A DNA stretch of 60,176 nt. Origin: an uncultured Planctomycetaceae bacterium. Its GTDB lineage: Bacteria > Planctomycetota > Planctomycetia > Pirellulales > Pirellulaceae. Made by a program: the position numbers and the translations under genes. Below are positions 37,515-46,508 of this stretch, piece after piece (the stretch's first letter is position 1; every line of letters starts with the position of its first letter). The notes under the pieces were generated by a model. The model worked only from the letters and a program-made list of their open reading frames with translations, ran no database searches and was not told where the DNA came from. Where the stretch lies: positions 1-60,176 of the forward strand of contig CALMEE010000069.1 of the NCBI GenBank assembly GCA_937862885.1, written 5' to 3'.

Positions 37515-38168
37515 CTACTTTTCGGGCAATGCGTGTGACCAGATTTTTAGGATGAAATTTTGTGCATTGATCTCAGGAGTAGTATACTCCGTGGCAACTT
37601 TAATTTTAACACGTTTCATCAACCCGAGAGCAGCGGCCTCATCTCTTTCTTCTTTCCATTTGGGACCTTTGACTGCCAATAATCTGCCGACTTCTAGCCA
37701 AACCCGATCCAACCAACGACATAATTTGGCGATCGATCCAACGGCACGGGCGGTGCAAACATCGAAACGGGAAGCCTCCAGCAACTCTTCCGCCCGCATC
37801 GGGTAAATCGCGACGTCAAGCTCAAGCGAACGGGCGATTTGCTGAACCGCATTCGCTTTTTTTGCGACTGAATCACATAGACTGATTTGCAAATCGGGGC
37901 GCATCATGGCGAGAGTTAAACCAGGGACGCCGCCACCGCGGCCGATATCTAGTACTTCCTCCCCATGATGGATTAGTTTGGATAACTCGATCGTATCAAG
38001 CACATCACGCAACACGAATTTCTCTGCGGTGGTGTGCCTCGTCAAATTGAGCGTCTTGTTTTGCTCCCATACGAGTGAAGCATAGTCAGACAAACGATCA
38101 ACACAATCCGTCGGCAACTCTATTTTGAATCGTTCAAGCGTACAACGTAATTCTGAGCGTAGATTCAT
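37515..38168 (-). CDS. rsmG: 16S rRNA (guanine527-N7)-methyltransferase RsmG
   Basis: 217 residues from ATG 38168, which overlaps the stop of the upstream cdsA-like gene (ATGA); this junction and the family length decide the start over an ORF extension to 38246. The fold shows the N-terminal helical part (LSDYASLVWEQNKTLNLTRH) and the SAM motif VLDIGRGGGVPGLTLAM followed by LCDSVAKKANAVQQ and VCTARAVGSI. It methylates G527 of 16S rRNA. The SAM loop reads DIGRGGG where DIGSGGG or DVGSGAG is usual. It is the last gene of a plsC-cdsA-rsmG cluster. Confidence 0.93.
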   Translation of the reverse strand: MNLRSELRCTLERFKIELPTDCVDRLSDYASLVWEQNKTLNLTRHTTAEKFVLRDVLDTIELSKLIHHGEEVLDIGRGGGVPGLTLAMMRPDLQISLCDSVAKKANAVQQIARSLELDVAIYPMRAEELLEASRFDVCTARAVGSIAKLCRWLDRVWLEVGRLLAVKGPKWKEERDEAAALGLMKRVKIKVATEYTTPEINAQNFILKIWSHALPEK

Positions 38169-39253
38169 TGGACCCCGTTGCCAGGAACATGTTGAGTTGC
38201 CAAAAAGAACCGTGTCACGTGAAAGAAGATAGGTGCCGCAAAACAAATCGAGTCGATCCGGTCTAAAATTCCGGCATGTCCTTGCACCAATGTCCCAAAA
38301 TCCTGCACACCACGATCACGTTTGATGGCCGACATCGTCATGCTCCCCGAAGAAGCCATTACAGATATCAGACACGCCATTAATCCCGAGCCAACGATTT
38401 GGAATGGCGTGATTGGCATTACCGCTTGGATAAACATTCCGATTACGAGCGTGCAGCAAGCCGAACCCGTCAATCCTTCCCACGTTCTATTCGCATTTAT
38501 CGATGGTGCGATTACATGCCGTCCGGCCATCCTATCCCAAACAAAGTGCAATAAGTCGCTGATCTGCACAATAATTACGAAGTAAAGCAATAAGCCGGTC
38601 GTTGTACCCGTGGTCCATATCTCCCAAGCATTGGCTTCCGCATTAAACGTCCGTAATGGTTCCAAGTAAAGGAGTGCAGGTGCATGGCTGATTGCAAATA
38701 CGCAAATCAGTAAGCCAAATTGGATTTTCGCAATGCGCTCCAAGTAACGCTTTGCATCATCGGCGAAGGCAATTCGCCCCGCGACGAACAGTGATGCGTA
38801 AACTGGGATTATGAAAATGAACAACTCGGCAAATCGTTCCCGATTTGGCAAATTCGGCAGAAAACTCAGGTCCTGCAATGCAACGAGAAAGTACTGCAAT
38901 GGCGTGAACAGAAAGAACACCCAGAATAGCGTGCGATGATCGCCGCGCCGCGTGGGCGTCATCGTAATGAACTCACGTAAAGCCCAAAACGAGAGAAAGC
39001 CAAAGAAGACCAACGTGAACGTGCGGTTCACCATTAACGCCAGCACCAAGATCACCAGGATCGCTATCCACCCCACAATTCGTCGGTCAAACGAGCGAAT
39101 CACGGCTGGGTCGATCATGGATTCTGATTGCTTGCGCAGGTATCGCCCGACAGCGAACAAAACGGCTAGTACCAACAAGTTTCCGCCTAGCAATGTCATA
39201 CTAGGGCCACTGAATTGGCTGGTATCGAACAGGAATGCAACTAACCGAGACAT
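38165..39253 (-). CDS. cdsA: Phosphatidate cytidylyltransferase (CdsA-like)
   Basis: 362 residues from ATG 39253; a GTG at 39295 would add 14 residues. About nine hydrophobic helices span the protein. The C-terminal CDP-transferase signature is IKRDRGVQDFGTLVQGHAG followed by ILDRIDS, with Asp residues for metal binding. It converts phosphatidate and CTP into CDP-diacylglycerol in the inner membrane. It follows a PlsC-type acyltransferase by 86 bp, which would make its substrate, and overlaps rsmG by four bases. Confidence 0.9.
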   Translation of the reverse strand: MSRLVAFLFDTSQFSGPSMTLLGGNLLVLAVLFAVGRYLRKQSESMIDPAVIRSFDRRIVGWIAILVILVLALMVNRTFTLVFFGFLSFWALREFITMTPTRRGDHRTLFWVFFLFTPLQYFLVALQDLSFLPNLPNRERFAELFIFIIPVYASLFVAGRIAFADDAKRYLERIAKIQFGLLICVFAISHAPALLYLEPLRTFNAEANAWEIWTTGTTTGLLLYFVIIVQISDLLHFVWDRMAGRHVIAPSINANRTWEGLTGSACCTLVIGMFIQAVMPITPFQIVGSGLMACLISVMASSGSMTMSAIKRDRGVQDFGTLVQGHAGILDRIDSICFAAPIFFHVTRFFLATQHVPGNGVQ

Positions 39254-39339
39254 TTTCAACCGCGAAATATCCACATAAGAATGCGCAAACAACACCGCTT
39301 ACGCCACCAGCCATCAACTCCACTTTGCGAAAACTTAAA

Positions 39340-39948
39340 CTAGGACTCCTTCAACTTCAATATCGAATGGCGGGCTCGCTCCAGGAACTCCGTCTTGCCT
39401 TCACCAGGCTCCAGCCAGATCGGCGCGCCAATCGAGATACTGGTGAGCAAGGGAAGTGGCAAGACCTCGCCTTTAGGCATCACACGATTCATATTATCCA
39501 AAAATACCGGGACCAATTCCAAGTCTGGTCTTTTTTTCCCTAAATAGAACAAACCACTCTTGAACGTTCCTAATTCTCCATCCGGGCTTCGCCCCCCTTC
39601 CGGAAAGATAATCAACGAAAATTTATCCCCCATTTCTTGCAACAACATATCGACGGGACTGTTTCGGCGACTCACTTCGTTCCGATCAATCAAACAGGCA
39701 TTGAAAACGGAAGCGATGTAGCGACGTATCGGACCGCCGTCCCAGTAATCCTTAGCGGCCACTGGGCGCGTCACATTGCGGATCCGACGTGGCAATGACG
39801 CCCACAAGATTAACGCATCGACATGACTCGTGTGGTTCGCAAAATAGATGCGTTGGCACGTATCGGGTTGGCAGTCCACCCAGCGCACGGTAGCCCCCGA
39901 GAAAAACTTCGCCAGCCCTACCAATATCGATACCGTTACCTTTTTCAT
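39340..39948 (-). CDS. 1-acyl-sn-glycerol-3-phosphate acyltransferase (PlsC family)
   Basis: 202 residues. The NHxxxxD catalytic motif is FANHTSHVDALILWASLP near residues 36-43. FPEGGRSPDGELGTFKSGLF carries the second conserved block. PlsC enzymes add the second acyl chain to lysophosphatidate, producing phosphatidate. An N-terminal hydrophobic stretch anchors it to the membrane. It is the first gene of the cluster with the CdsA-like enzyme, so the two probably supply consecutive phospholipid steps. Confidence 0.88.
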   Translation of the reverse strand: MKKVTVSILVGLAKFFSGATVRWVDCQPDTCQRIYFANHTSHVDALILWASLPRRIRNVTRPVAAKDYWDGGPIRRYIASVFNACLIDRNEVSRRNSPVDMLLQEMGDKFSLIIFPEGGRSPDGELGTFKSGLFYLGKKRPDLELVPVFLDNMNRVMPKGEVLPLPLLTSISIGAPIWLEPGEGKTEFLERARHSILKLKES

Positions 39949-40398
39949 CGATTTTCACACGCTCACCTAACATCAATCTTGGCATTCTAGCAAGGAGTAC
40001 TCACCTTGCGAACAAGCGGATGCCAAGATTTGTAGTGTCAAGGCAGCTGATTTTTCAACAATTTGGCAATTGCCCCCGGTAGGCAACGTTCCAGACCTTT
40101 GCGATCATCCCCGCTCCCATTTGGATCGCGGCATGTGCGTAGGTCCTTACAGAATTGCCGTGCAGCCCTTAAAAGACGTGCCAACCAGCCTAACGCGGAA
40201 ACCGCAAATCCTTCCTGTTCCGGTTTGCAAGAAAAGCAAAGGCGGCGAACAAGGCTTTTGCCCCACGCCGCCTTAATGAGAGATATCGTCCGCGTCGCTA
40301 TTGGAATGTATGGTCAATCCGCGTGGATTCCGTTGCCGCGATTGTGCCTCGCCACCGGGCCAACCACGGACTTTAAGACAATCCGCACGCACCGGACC
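39949..40398. other. Intergenic region between plsC-like gene and nrdB
   Basis: About 450 bp. It contains the candidate nrdB terminator at 40239-40274 and should hold the promoter of the plsC-cdsA-rsmG cluster. No gene is supported. Confidence 0.45.
40239..40274 (-). terminator. Candidate terminator downstream of nrdB
   Basis: AAGGCGGCG (40239-40247) pairs perfectly with CGCCGCCTT (40266-40274) over an 18-base loop. On the minus strand it is followed by the T-rich run TTTGCTTTTCTT. It lies about 125 bp past the nrdB stop, in the correct direction for the nrd operon. Confidence 0.5.
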
Positions 40399-41454
40399 TT
40401 AGTCCCAACTTAATCCACCCGATTGGTATTCTGTAACAGTTGACTCGAAGAAATTTTTCTCCTTCGACATGTCCATAATTTCACTCATCCAATTAAATGG
40501 ATTGGGGCTTCCGTATTGTGCCGGCAACCCGATGCGCTCTAATCGCCTGTCCGCGATATATTGCACGTAGTCACGAAATGCTGCCGCATTCAGCCCCAGA
40601 ATCCCTTGGGGCAAGCAGTCTTTCGCGTAGGCTATCTCCAACTCGACTGCCTCACGAATTCGATCCACCATTTCGCGTTTGAACTCATTGGTCCACAATT
40701 CCGGATTCTCGGATTTGATGCCGTTGATCAAATCGATGCCGAAATTAAGGTGAATCGACTCGTCCCGCAAAATATACTGGAACTGCTCACCAATACCGGT
40801 CATCAAGTTCCTGCGTTGAAAGGAAAGAATCATCACAAAGCCGGTATAGAAAAATATCCCCTCCATGATGACGTAGAATCCAATCAAATTCTTCAGCAGG
40901 GCCTGAGCACCTTCTAACGTTTCCGTAGTAAAATTTGGATCTACCAACTCCTGTGTCAATTCCATCTCAAACGCATCCTTGCGGGCGATTGCCGGAATCT
41001 CACGGTACATATTGAAGATCTCTCCCTCGTCCAGGCCGAGGCTCTCGACGGCATACAAGAACGTATGCGTATGCACGGCCTCTTCAAACGCTTGTCGCAG
41101 CAAATACTGGCGGCATTCGGCATTGGTCACGTGCTTAAATACCGCCAAGACCAGATTATTGCCGACCAAACTTTCCGCCGTAGCGAAGAAACCGAGATTA
41201 CGCATAATGACCAGCCGTTCATCAGGCGTCAGTTGATTGCTCTTCCAGATCTCGATGTCGCGATTCATAGGAACTTCAGTGGGCATCCAGTTGTTTGCAC
41301 AACCATTGACGTAGTGTTCCCACGCCCATTTGTATTTCAGGGGCATCAATTGATTGACATCGATTTTGTGGCAGTTGATCAGTCGTTTATGATCAGCGTT
41401 CACGCGAGTCGAACGACCGGTAAGTATGCTTTTCTCTTGCGTTATTATGGACAT
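40399..41454 (-). CDS. nrdB: Class Ic ribonucleotide reductase, beta subunit
   Basis: 351 residues, nearly colinear with Chlamydia Nrd[21 protein letters not shown] and [20 protein letters not shown] are almost the same. Metal ligands by alignment are Glu94, Glu125, His128, Glu198, Glu232 and His235. The position of the radical Tyr is Phe132 ([10 protein letters not shown]), and Glu94 replaces the usual Asp. Phe plus Glu is the class Ic pattern, in which a Mn/Fe centre replaces the tyrosyl radical. It pairs with the alpha subunit to reduce ribonucleotides. AAGGAG lies before the ATG. The gene follows nrdA by 39 bp. Confidence 0.95.
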   Translation of the reverse strand: MSIITQEKSILTGRSTRVNADHKRLINCHKIDVNQLMPLKYKWAWEHYVNGCANNWMPTEVPMNRDIEIWKSNQLTPDERLVIMRNLGFFATAESLVGNNLVLAVFKHVTNAECRQYLLRQAFEEAVHTHTFLYAVESLGLDEGEIFNMYREIPAIARKDAFEMELTQELVDPNFTTETLEGAQALLKNLIGFYVIMEGIFFYTGFVMILSFQRRNLMTGIGEQFQYILRDESIHLNFGIDLINGIKSENPELWTNEFKREMVDRIREAVELEIAYAKDCLPQGILGLNAAAFRDYVQYIADRRLERIGLPAQYGSPNPFNWMSEIMDMSKEKNFFESTVTEYQSGGLSWD

Positions 41455-41493
41455 ATTGAAACTCCTTAAATTTACATCCGTTCAAGTTGTGAG

Positions 41494-44310
41494 TTATTGA
41501 CACGCTTCACAATCCGGGTCGTTCATATTGCAAACACCCTCGGTGTTGACTCGCTTGACCTGAAGCGAACTCGACGCACTGCGGTTCTGCATCCAGCGCG
41601 GCTGGATGCCATATTTATTGATGTCGACCGTTGATTTTTCAACGTTGGTCTTCCCCAATGACCGCAGGTAGTACGTCGTTTTTAATCCGGTTCGCCAAGC
41701 CAATTTATACATCTCATCCAACTTGCGGCCGTTGGCCTGCGAAATGTACAGGTTCAACGACTGCCCCATGTCGATCCATTTTTGTCGTCGACTAGCGCAC
41801 TCGATTAACCATTTCGGCTCAATCTCGAAAGAAGTCGCGTATCGCGCTCGAATATCTTCAGGCAAATCGTGGATATCGGCCAACGTCCCTTCGTTGTACT
41901 TGAGTTGTTCCAGGATGTCCTGATTCCACAAATTGCGTTGCTTCAACTCACTAACGAGGCTGATATTCACTTGAGTAAACTCGCCGGAGAGATTGCTCTT
42001 GGCGAACAAGTGCTTGTAAGTCGGTTCGATCGACTGTGTGACACCAATAATCGTCGAAATGGTAGCCGTCGGAGCAATTGCCATTACGTTGCTGTTCCTC
42101 ATTCCATGCTTGGCCACATGGTCGCGGACGATTTGCCAGTCCATGGATGTGGACCGATCCATTTCAACTGGCATGCCCCGCTCCTGTTCCAATAGGTCGA
42201 TCGTGTCAATTGGCAATAAACCACGATCCCACTTGGATCCAGCGTATGACGCATAGGTGCCTCGCTCTTCCGCCAACTTGGACGAAGCCAAAATAGCAAA
42301 ATACGAAATCGCTTCCATGCTACGGTCCGCAAATTCCACCGCCTGTTCACTGGCGTAACTGATTCCGCTGGCCGCCAAGGCATCTTGAAATCCCATTAAC
42401 CCTAAACCAATCGGCCGATGTTGTAGATTCGACGCCTGGGCTTCAGGAGTTGGATAAAAATTGATGTCAATCACATTGTCCAACATCCGCACGGCCGTGA
42501 AAATCGTCTCTCGCAACCGCTCTAGGTTCAATTCACCATGCTCAATATGCGCCAGCAAATTGAGCGACCCCAGATTGCACACGGCCGTTTCGTCGGCGGA
42601 CGTGTTCAACAGAATCTCGGTGCATAAATTACTGCTATGCACCACCCCACAATGATCCTGCGGAGATCGGATATTCGACGGATCCTTAAACGTAATCCAA
42701 GGATGGCCAGTTTCGAACAACCTAGTCAACATCTTTCGCCACAAATCGACGGCCGGCACTTGGCGACTCAAGCGAATCCGTCCTGCGGCGGCCTCCCGCT
42801 CGTAATGCTCGTAGCGCTCTTCAAAAGCCTTGCCATATAAGTCATGCAAATCTGGCACTTCATCAGGACTAAACAGTGTCCAGCTCCCCCCTTGCATAAC
42901 CCGCTTCATTAGCAAATCGGGAATCCAATTCGCAGTATGCATGTCATGCGTGCGGCGTCGATCGTCCCCCGTGTTCTTCCGCAAATCGAGGAATTCATCA
43001 ATGTCGAGGTGCCAAGACTCCAGATAAGAACAAACGGCTCCCTTGCGCTTGCCCCCTTGATTCACGGCGACAGCAGTATCGCTCACGACTTTAAGAAATG
43101 GAATAACACCCTGGCTGCGGCCATTCGTTCCTTTGATGTGCGAGTTGGTGGCTCGGATGTTTGTCCAGTCATTTCCTAAGCCACCGGCCCACTTGGATAG
43201 TCTGGCGTTATCCGAAATTGCCTTGAAAATATGATCCAAATCATCTTTGATCGTGCTCAAATAGCAAGAACTAAGTTGTGGATGGCAGGTTCCCGAGTTG
43301 AACAGCGTCGGCGTGGCCGACGTAAATCGGAACGTCGACAAGATGTTGTAGAACTCGATCGCTCGCTGAGTTCGCTCGCTCTCCTCTTCGCGCAAGGCGA
43401 TACCCATCGCGACGCGCATCCAAAAATACTGGGGAGTCTCAATGCGCCGACCCTCAACGTGCAACAGATAACGATCGTAGATTGTCTGCAGCCCTAAATA
43501 GGGAAATTGCTCATCCCGAGACGAATCCAATGCCTCAGCCAATCGATCCAAGTCGAACTGCCGCATCAATGGATCAATCCGACCATTGGCGATGCCGACG
43601 TCGACGTATTTACTAAACTGGGTCCGGTAGAGTTGCTGTAGATCTCCATTGACGGCCGTGCGCCCCAACGCTTGACGATAGATGATATTGAGCGTCAAAC
43701 GCCCCGCGATCTGGTCAAAACAGGGATCTACCTCGATGCGTGCTCGTGCCGCCAACACCATGGCATCAGCAATTTCGTCCGGCGTTATTCCATTGTAAAC
43801 TTCACGCTGCACGGACTTCGCCAAATCCGTTGCCACCTCCGGGCCGACATCGCGACACGCATGCTGAAGCTGCAAACGCAAGCGATCCAAGTCCAAGGTC
43901 TCCATCTCACCGCCCCGGTTCACCATCAACGTGGGCGCGGGAATTTCATAGCTGGGCTCTTCGGCGACCATCTGCTCACGCAAGCGAGCATGCTCTTCCC
44001 GATACAGAATGTATCTACGGGCGACCTTAAAAAATTCATTCCGCATCAATTCGAACTCGACACGGTCTTGGATGGCTTCTACATCGATGCCCTGCGGCGA
44101 GTGCGCTTCAGCCAACGATTGATCAACGACCTCATCGGTCATCTGCTCGATCTTGGCCAACACGCCTGAGCTTAGTTCACTCGGGTCGATGCACTCCTGT
44201 TCCGCGCAAAAAGCCCTTTGCATTGCCCGTGCAATCAGGCCGCGGTCGAATGGAACGACTCGACCGTCTCGTTTACGCACAAGCATGTCCTTCAGAGTTG
44301 CGTTCAGCAT
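41494..44310 (-). CDS. nrdA: Ribonucleoside-diphosphate reductase, alpha subunit
   Basis: 938 residues. The N-terminus carries two ATP-cone regions: about residues 10-105 ([20 protein letters not shown]) and about 128-215 ([20 protein letters not shown]). The barrel has [39 protein letters not shown] and [20 protein letters not shown]. The C-terminal redox pair is CEAC in [11 protein letters not shown]. It binds NDPs and forms the active complex with NrdB. The two cones suggest allosteric control by ATP/dATP. GGAG precedes the ATG. It is preceded by a roughly 360-nt structured leader and a promoter carrying two NrdR-like boxes. Confidence 0.95.
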   Translation of the reverse strand: MLNATLKDMLVRKRDGRVVPFDRGLIARAMQRAFCAEQECIDPSELSSGVLAKIEQMTDEVVDQSLAEAHSPQGIDVEAIQDRVEFELMRNEFFKVARRYILYREEHARLREQMVAEEPSYEIPAPTLMVNRGGEMETLDLDRLRLQLQHACRDVGPEVATDLAKSVQREVYNGITPDEIADAMVLAARARIEVDPCFDQIAGRLTLNIIYRQALGRTAVNGDLQQLYRTQFSKYVDVGIANGRIDPLMRQFDLDRLAEALDSSRDEQFPYLGLQTIYDRYLLHVEGRRIETPQYFWMRVAMGIALREEESERTQRAIEFYNILSTFRFTSATPTLFNSGTCHPQLSSCYLSTIKDDLDHIFKAISDNARLSKWAGGLGNDWTNIRATNSHIKGTNGRSQGVIPFLKVVSDTAVAVNQGGKRKGAVCSYLESWHLDIDEFLDLRKNTGDDRRRTHDMHTANWIPDLLMKRVMQGGSWTLFSPDEVPDLHDLYGKAFEERYEHYEREAAAGRIRLSRQVPAVDLWRKMLTRLFETGHPWITFKDPSNIRSPQDHCGVVHSSNLCTEILLNTSADETAVCNLGSLNLLAHIEHGELNLERLRETIFTAVRMLDNVIDINFYPTPEAQASNLQHRPIGLGLMGFQDALAASGISYASEQAVEFADRSMEAISYFAILASSKLAEERGTYASYAGSKWDRGLLPIDTIDLLEQERGMPVEMDRSTSMDWQIVRDHVAKHGMRNSNVMAIAPTATISTIIGVTQSIEPTYKHLFAKSNLSGEFTQVNISLVSELKQRNLWNQDILEQLKYNEGTLADIHDLPEDIRARYATSFEIEPKWLIECASRRQKWIDMGQSLNLYISQANGRKLDEMYKLAWRTGLKTTYYLRSLGKTNVEKSTVDINKYGIQPRWMQNRSASSSLQVKRVNTEGVCNMNDPDCEACQ

Positions 44311-44672
44311 TTCTCGTCTCCTTCAATCCCTTGGTTGACGCGCTGTCGTCAAAGGATATTCAACGTCAGCGCGCTGTCTCCGATGTTTTTATGCAAGATA
44401 GGAAAGACACGGTTGGTCAGAACGACCAACACTTGACGACGCGGAACCCTTTCGGCTTCCTTGCCTATATTTTGCCTACTTGCCCAGTTATCAAAATTCT
44501 GCCAATTCGATTGGCACCTCGCGTCAACTGCCTTCCCAATAGCATCCCCGTTAGCTGAAGGGGCACTAGGATTTCAGTCCTTCGATGCCCCAAAAACCAT
44601 TGCGGGGCCCTGCTCGCATACCTCCCATTCGAGTGTTTCGGGAAATGTTGAGATTTCTTTATGCCAGCAGTG
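44311..44672 (-). promoter_or_regulatory. Structured 5' leader of the nrdA-nrdB mRNA
   Basis: From the predicted start near 44672 to the ATG at 44310 there are about 360 transcribed bases. Perfect stem-loops include TGCCAAT/ATTGGCA (44500-44516, 3-base loop) and GTTGGTC/GACCAAC (44412-44430, 5-base loop). Another stem, GGGGCA/TGCCCC (44560-44591), encloses an inner AGGA/TCCT. The CCCC at 44588-44591 can instead pair with GGGG at 44604-44607, so two folds exclude each other. That is what a riboswitch or attenuator would look like. I find no B12 box or other known aptamer. Confidence 0.5.
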
Positions 44673-44724
44673 GAGCCCAATATATCGCGTTCAAAAGGCT
44701 TGTCAACACAAAATGTTGTGCTTT
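44673..44724 (-). promoter_or_regulatory. nrdA promoter with two overlapping NrdR-like boxes
   Basis: On the minus strand TTGACA (44701-44706) and TATATT (44679-44684) form a strong -35/-10 pair with a 16-bp spacer. Two 16-bp boxes resemble the NrdR operator (acaCwAtATaTwGtgt). Box 2 at 44706-44721 is ACACAAAATGTTGTGC, with CACAA/TTGTG arms. Box 1 at 44675-44690 is GCCCAATATATCGCGT. Their centres are 31 bp apart, three helical turns, as in known NrdR sites. The boxes cover the -10 and touch the -35, which fits repression by NrdR. Confidence 0.8.
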
Positions 44725-45244
44725 ATCTAAACAAAATTTTAATCGGCCTTTTTCCCCAAGAATAACTATTAAATTAAAAATAAAATAAAACGCTGGCTTT
44801 TTTTGGCATGCAATTTAGTCAAGAATATCAGACGATTGTCGTTCGCTATTTTGGAGCCTGAACTAGGTTTTTTGATTTTTGGTGTAATTGCAACTTGTAG
44901 TGTAGCGGCATTCCTCGAGCGGGGCCGTCGGTCTATTCCCAACTTCGAGTTTTGGCGTTTTCACTGCAAACCCGATTCCAACGTGAGCGGTTTCAAATTC
45001 TTCGAGTAGTTGTTTCACGAACTCGAACGCAACCACTCTTATATCACGAACCGGAACCAATTCGACAGCGCGTTCAAAGGGGATTGATGTTGCCGCTGAT
45101 CAGTATGTTTAAACCTTGTGATCGTTTCGATTGCCATCACTCAACCGTCATGCCGACCGGATACATGCAATGCACACATCAATTCAATTATAGCGGAGTC
45201 ACATCAGGAAGCACTCAACGGCGCAACAACAAAAGGGAATTCGC
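44725..45244. other. Intergenic region upstream of nrd and the SprT-like gene
   Basis: Beyond the nrdA promoter this is about 520 bp, AT-rich next to the promoter. It should hold the promoter of the SprT-like gene. A minus-strand frame at 44863-45060 has no recognised product and is not called. Confidence 0.45.
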
Positions 45245-46300
45245 ATGATCGGCGCGCGGGACAAGTTGCATAAAATCATCTCGGAAACCACCCACTCAAC
45301 GGGGCAAGCCACGCAGTTACGAGACAATGTGGCGAATTCACTTACAAAGCAATCCCGTTTAATCGCCGATCGAAATTTCAAACAAATTTCAAACCGCGAG
45401 ATCCAATTATTGTTGGGGCTATACGACGACCTAGTATTCGATGGATGTTGCCAGCAAACGTTGCTTGAATCCCAAGATTGCATTTCGTTCCGCGTATCCA
45501 ATCGGATGACCAGCGCCGGTGGTAAAACAACGATTCAAATGCTGCAAGCCTCGACGACGCGGACACCAAAGCGGCGAAGCAAAAACAAGCTGACTCCCCC
45601 GCGCAAATTCGAAATTGCAATCTCTGCTATTCTTCTGTTCGGGACCAATTTCGAAAACTACGTTGTCGACCAGTCGCAAAACGGCCTGCAAACTGAAATA
45701 GACGACGATGATACGGACGCTTGGGTGGTCAGCGATTCAAGCGCCAATGGTTCCAACGAATTGGTACCTAAATCTACAACGACGCAAGAAGATTCTCGTA
45801 ATTTGCCTGCCGCCAAAATCGAAACGGAATCAAACTTGATCCTCCCAGGCCCAATTTCGCGAGGCAATGCTTTTTCCAACAGTTCTGACAACTTGCCTAA
45901 CGGATTGGTTAATGTTGCCGGTTTGCATTGTGTTGACCGCTTGCAAGCTCTGCTACTCATTTTCGAGCATGAGCTGGTGCACTTGATTGAATTTCTGGTT
46001 TGGCATGATTCAAGCTGCAGCGCAGATCGCTTCCGAGATATCTCCTATCGACTGTTCGGACATCGTCAATCGAGTCACCAACTAATCACACCGCGTGAAG
46101 CAGCAGCCATTGAGAAAGGAATTCAAGTTGGCGATTTTGTCAGCTTTAGTCATGAAGGCCAACAACGCATGGGCTTCGTCAACTACATCCATCGCCGCGC
46201 GACGGTGTTGGTGCCGCATCGGCTGGGGATTCGATATGCCGATGGAAACCGATACGCCAAATATTATGTGCCCCTTAATCAGCTGCGGCGGCTCAAGTAG
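45245..46300 (+). CDS. SprT-like zinc metalloprotease with low-complexity insert
   Basis: 351 residues; AAGGGA precedes the ATG. The N-terminal half includes SNRMTSAGGKTTIQ and RKFEIAISAILLFG, typical of bacterial SprT-like proteins. The active site is FEHELVHLIEFLVWHDSS near residue 242 (HExxH), followed by FRDISYRLFGHRQSSHQ, which supplies the third ligand region. The C-terminal 70 residues (GDFVSFSHEGQQRMGFVNYI) look like a small beta domain. A roughly 80-residue Ser/Asn/Asp-rich insert at about residues 142-225 separates the two halves of the protease. It may cleave DNA-bound proteins like SPRTN, but this is inferred from the fold. It is divergent from nrdA. Confidence 0.8.
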   Translation: MIGARDKLHKIISETTHSTGQATQLRDNVANSLTKQSRLIADRNFKQISNREIQLLLGLYDDLVFDGCCQQTLLESQDCISFRVSNRMTSAGGKTTIQMLQASTTRTPKRRSKNKLTPPRKFEIAISAILLFGTNFENYVVDQSQNGLQTEIDDDDTDAWVVSDSSANGSNELVPKSTTTQEDSRNLPAAKIETESNLILPGPISRGNAFSNSSDNLPNGLVNVAGLHCVDRLQALLLIFEHELVHLIEFLVWHDSSCSADRFRDISYRLFGHRQSSHQLITPREAAAIEKGIQVGDFVSFSHEGQQRMGFVNYIHRRATVLVPHRLGIRYADGNRYAKYYVPLNQLRRLK

Positions 46301-46508
46301 TTATTTCATGCACGCCAGGACATCGCCCCGCATTTACGCGATGACGGAAATCGAGCGGTTTATCGATCAACAGACGCACGATGAATTCGACGCCGTGAAC
46401 AACGGGGTAACATCGCGCACGTTCGCCCATGGCCATCGGGCGTGGTACAATTAAGCTGTTTGCAGCGGCAATGAAGTTAACTGTTTATGTGAAAGATTTT
46501 CAATCGAT

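Noticed and set aside
44311..44672. Cobalamin riboswitch in the nrdA leader
   Set aside because: No B12 box or its conserved core is present, and class Ic enzymes do not use B12.
44863..45060. 65-residue minus-strand frame upstream of nrd
   Set aside because: Looks protein-like by composition but has no recognised motif and lies in the spacer; could be a remnant, not supported as a gene.
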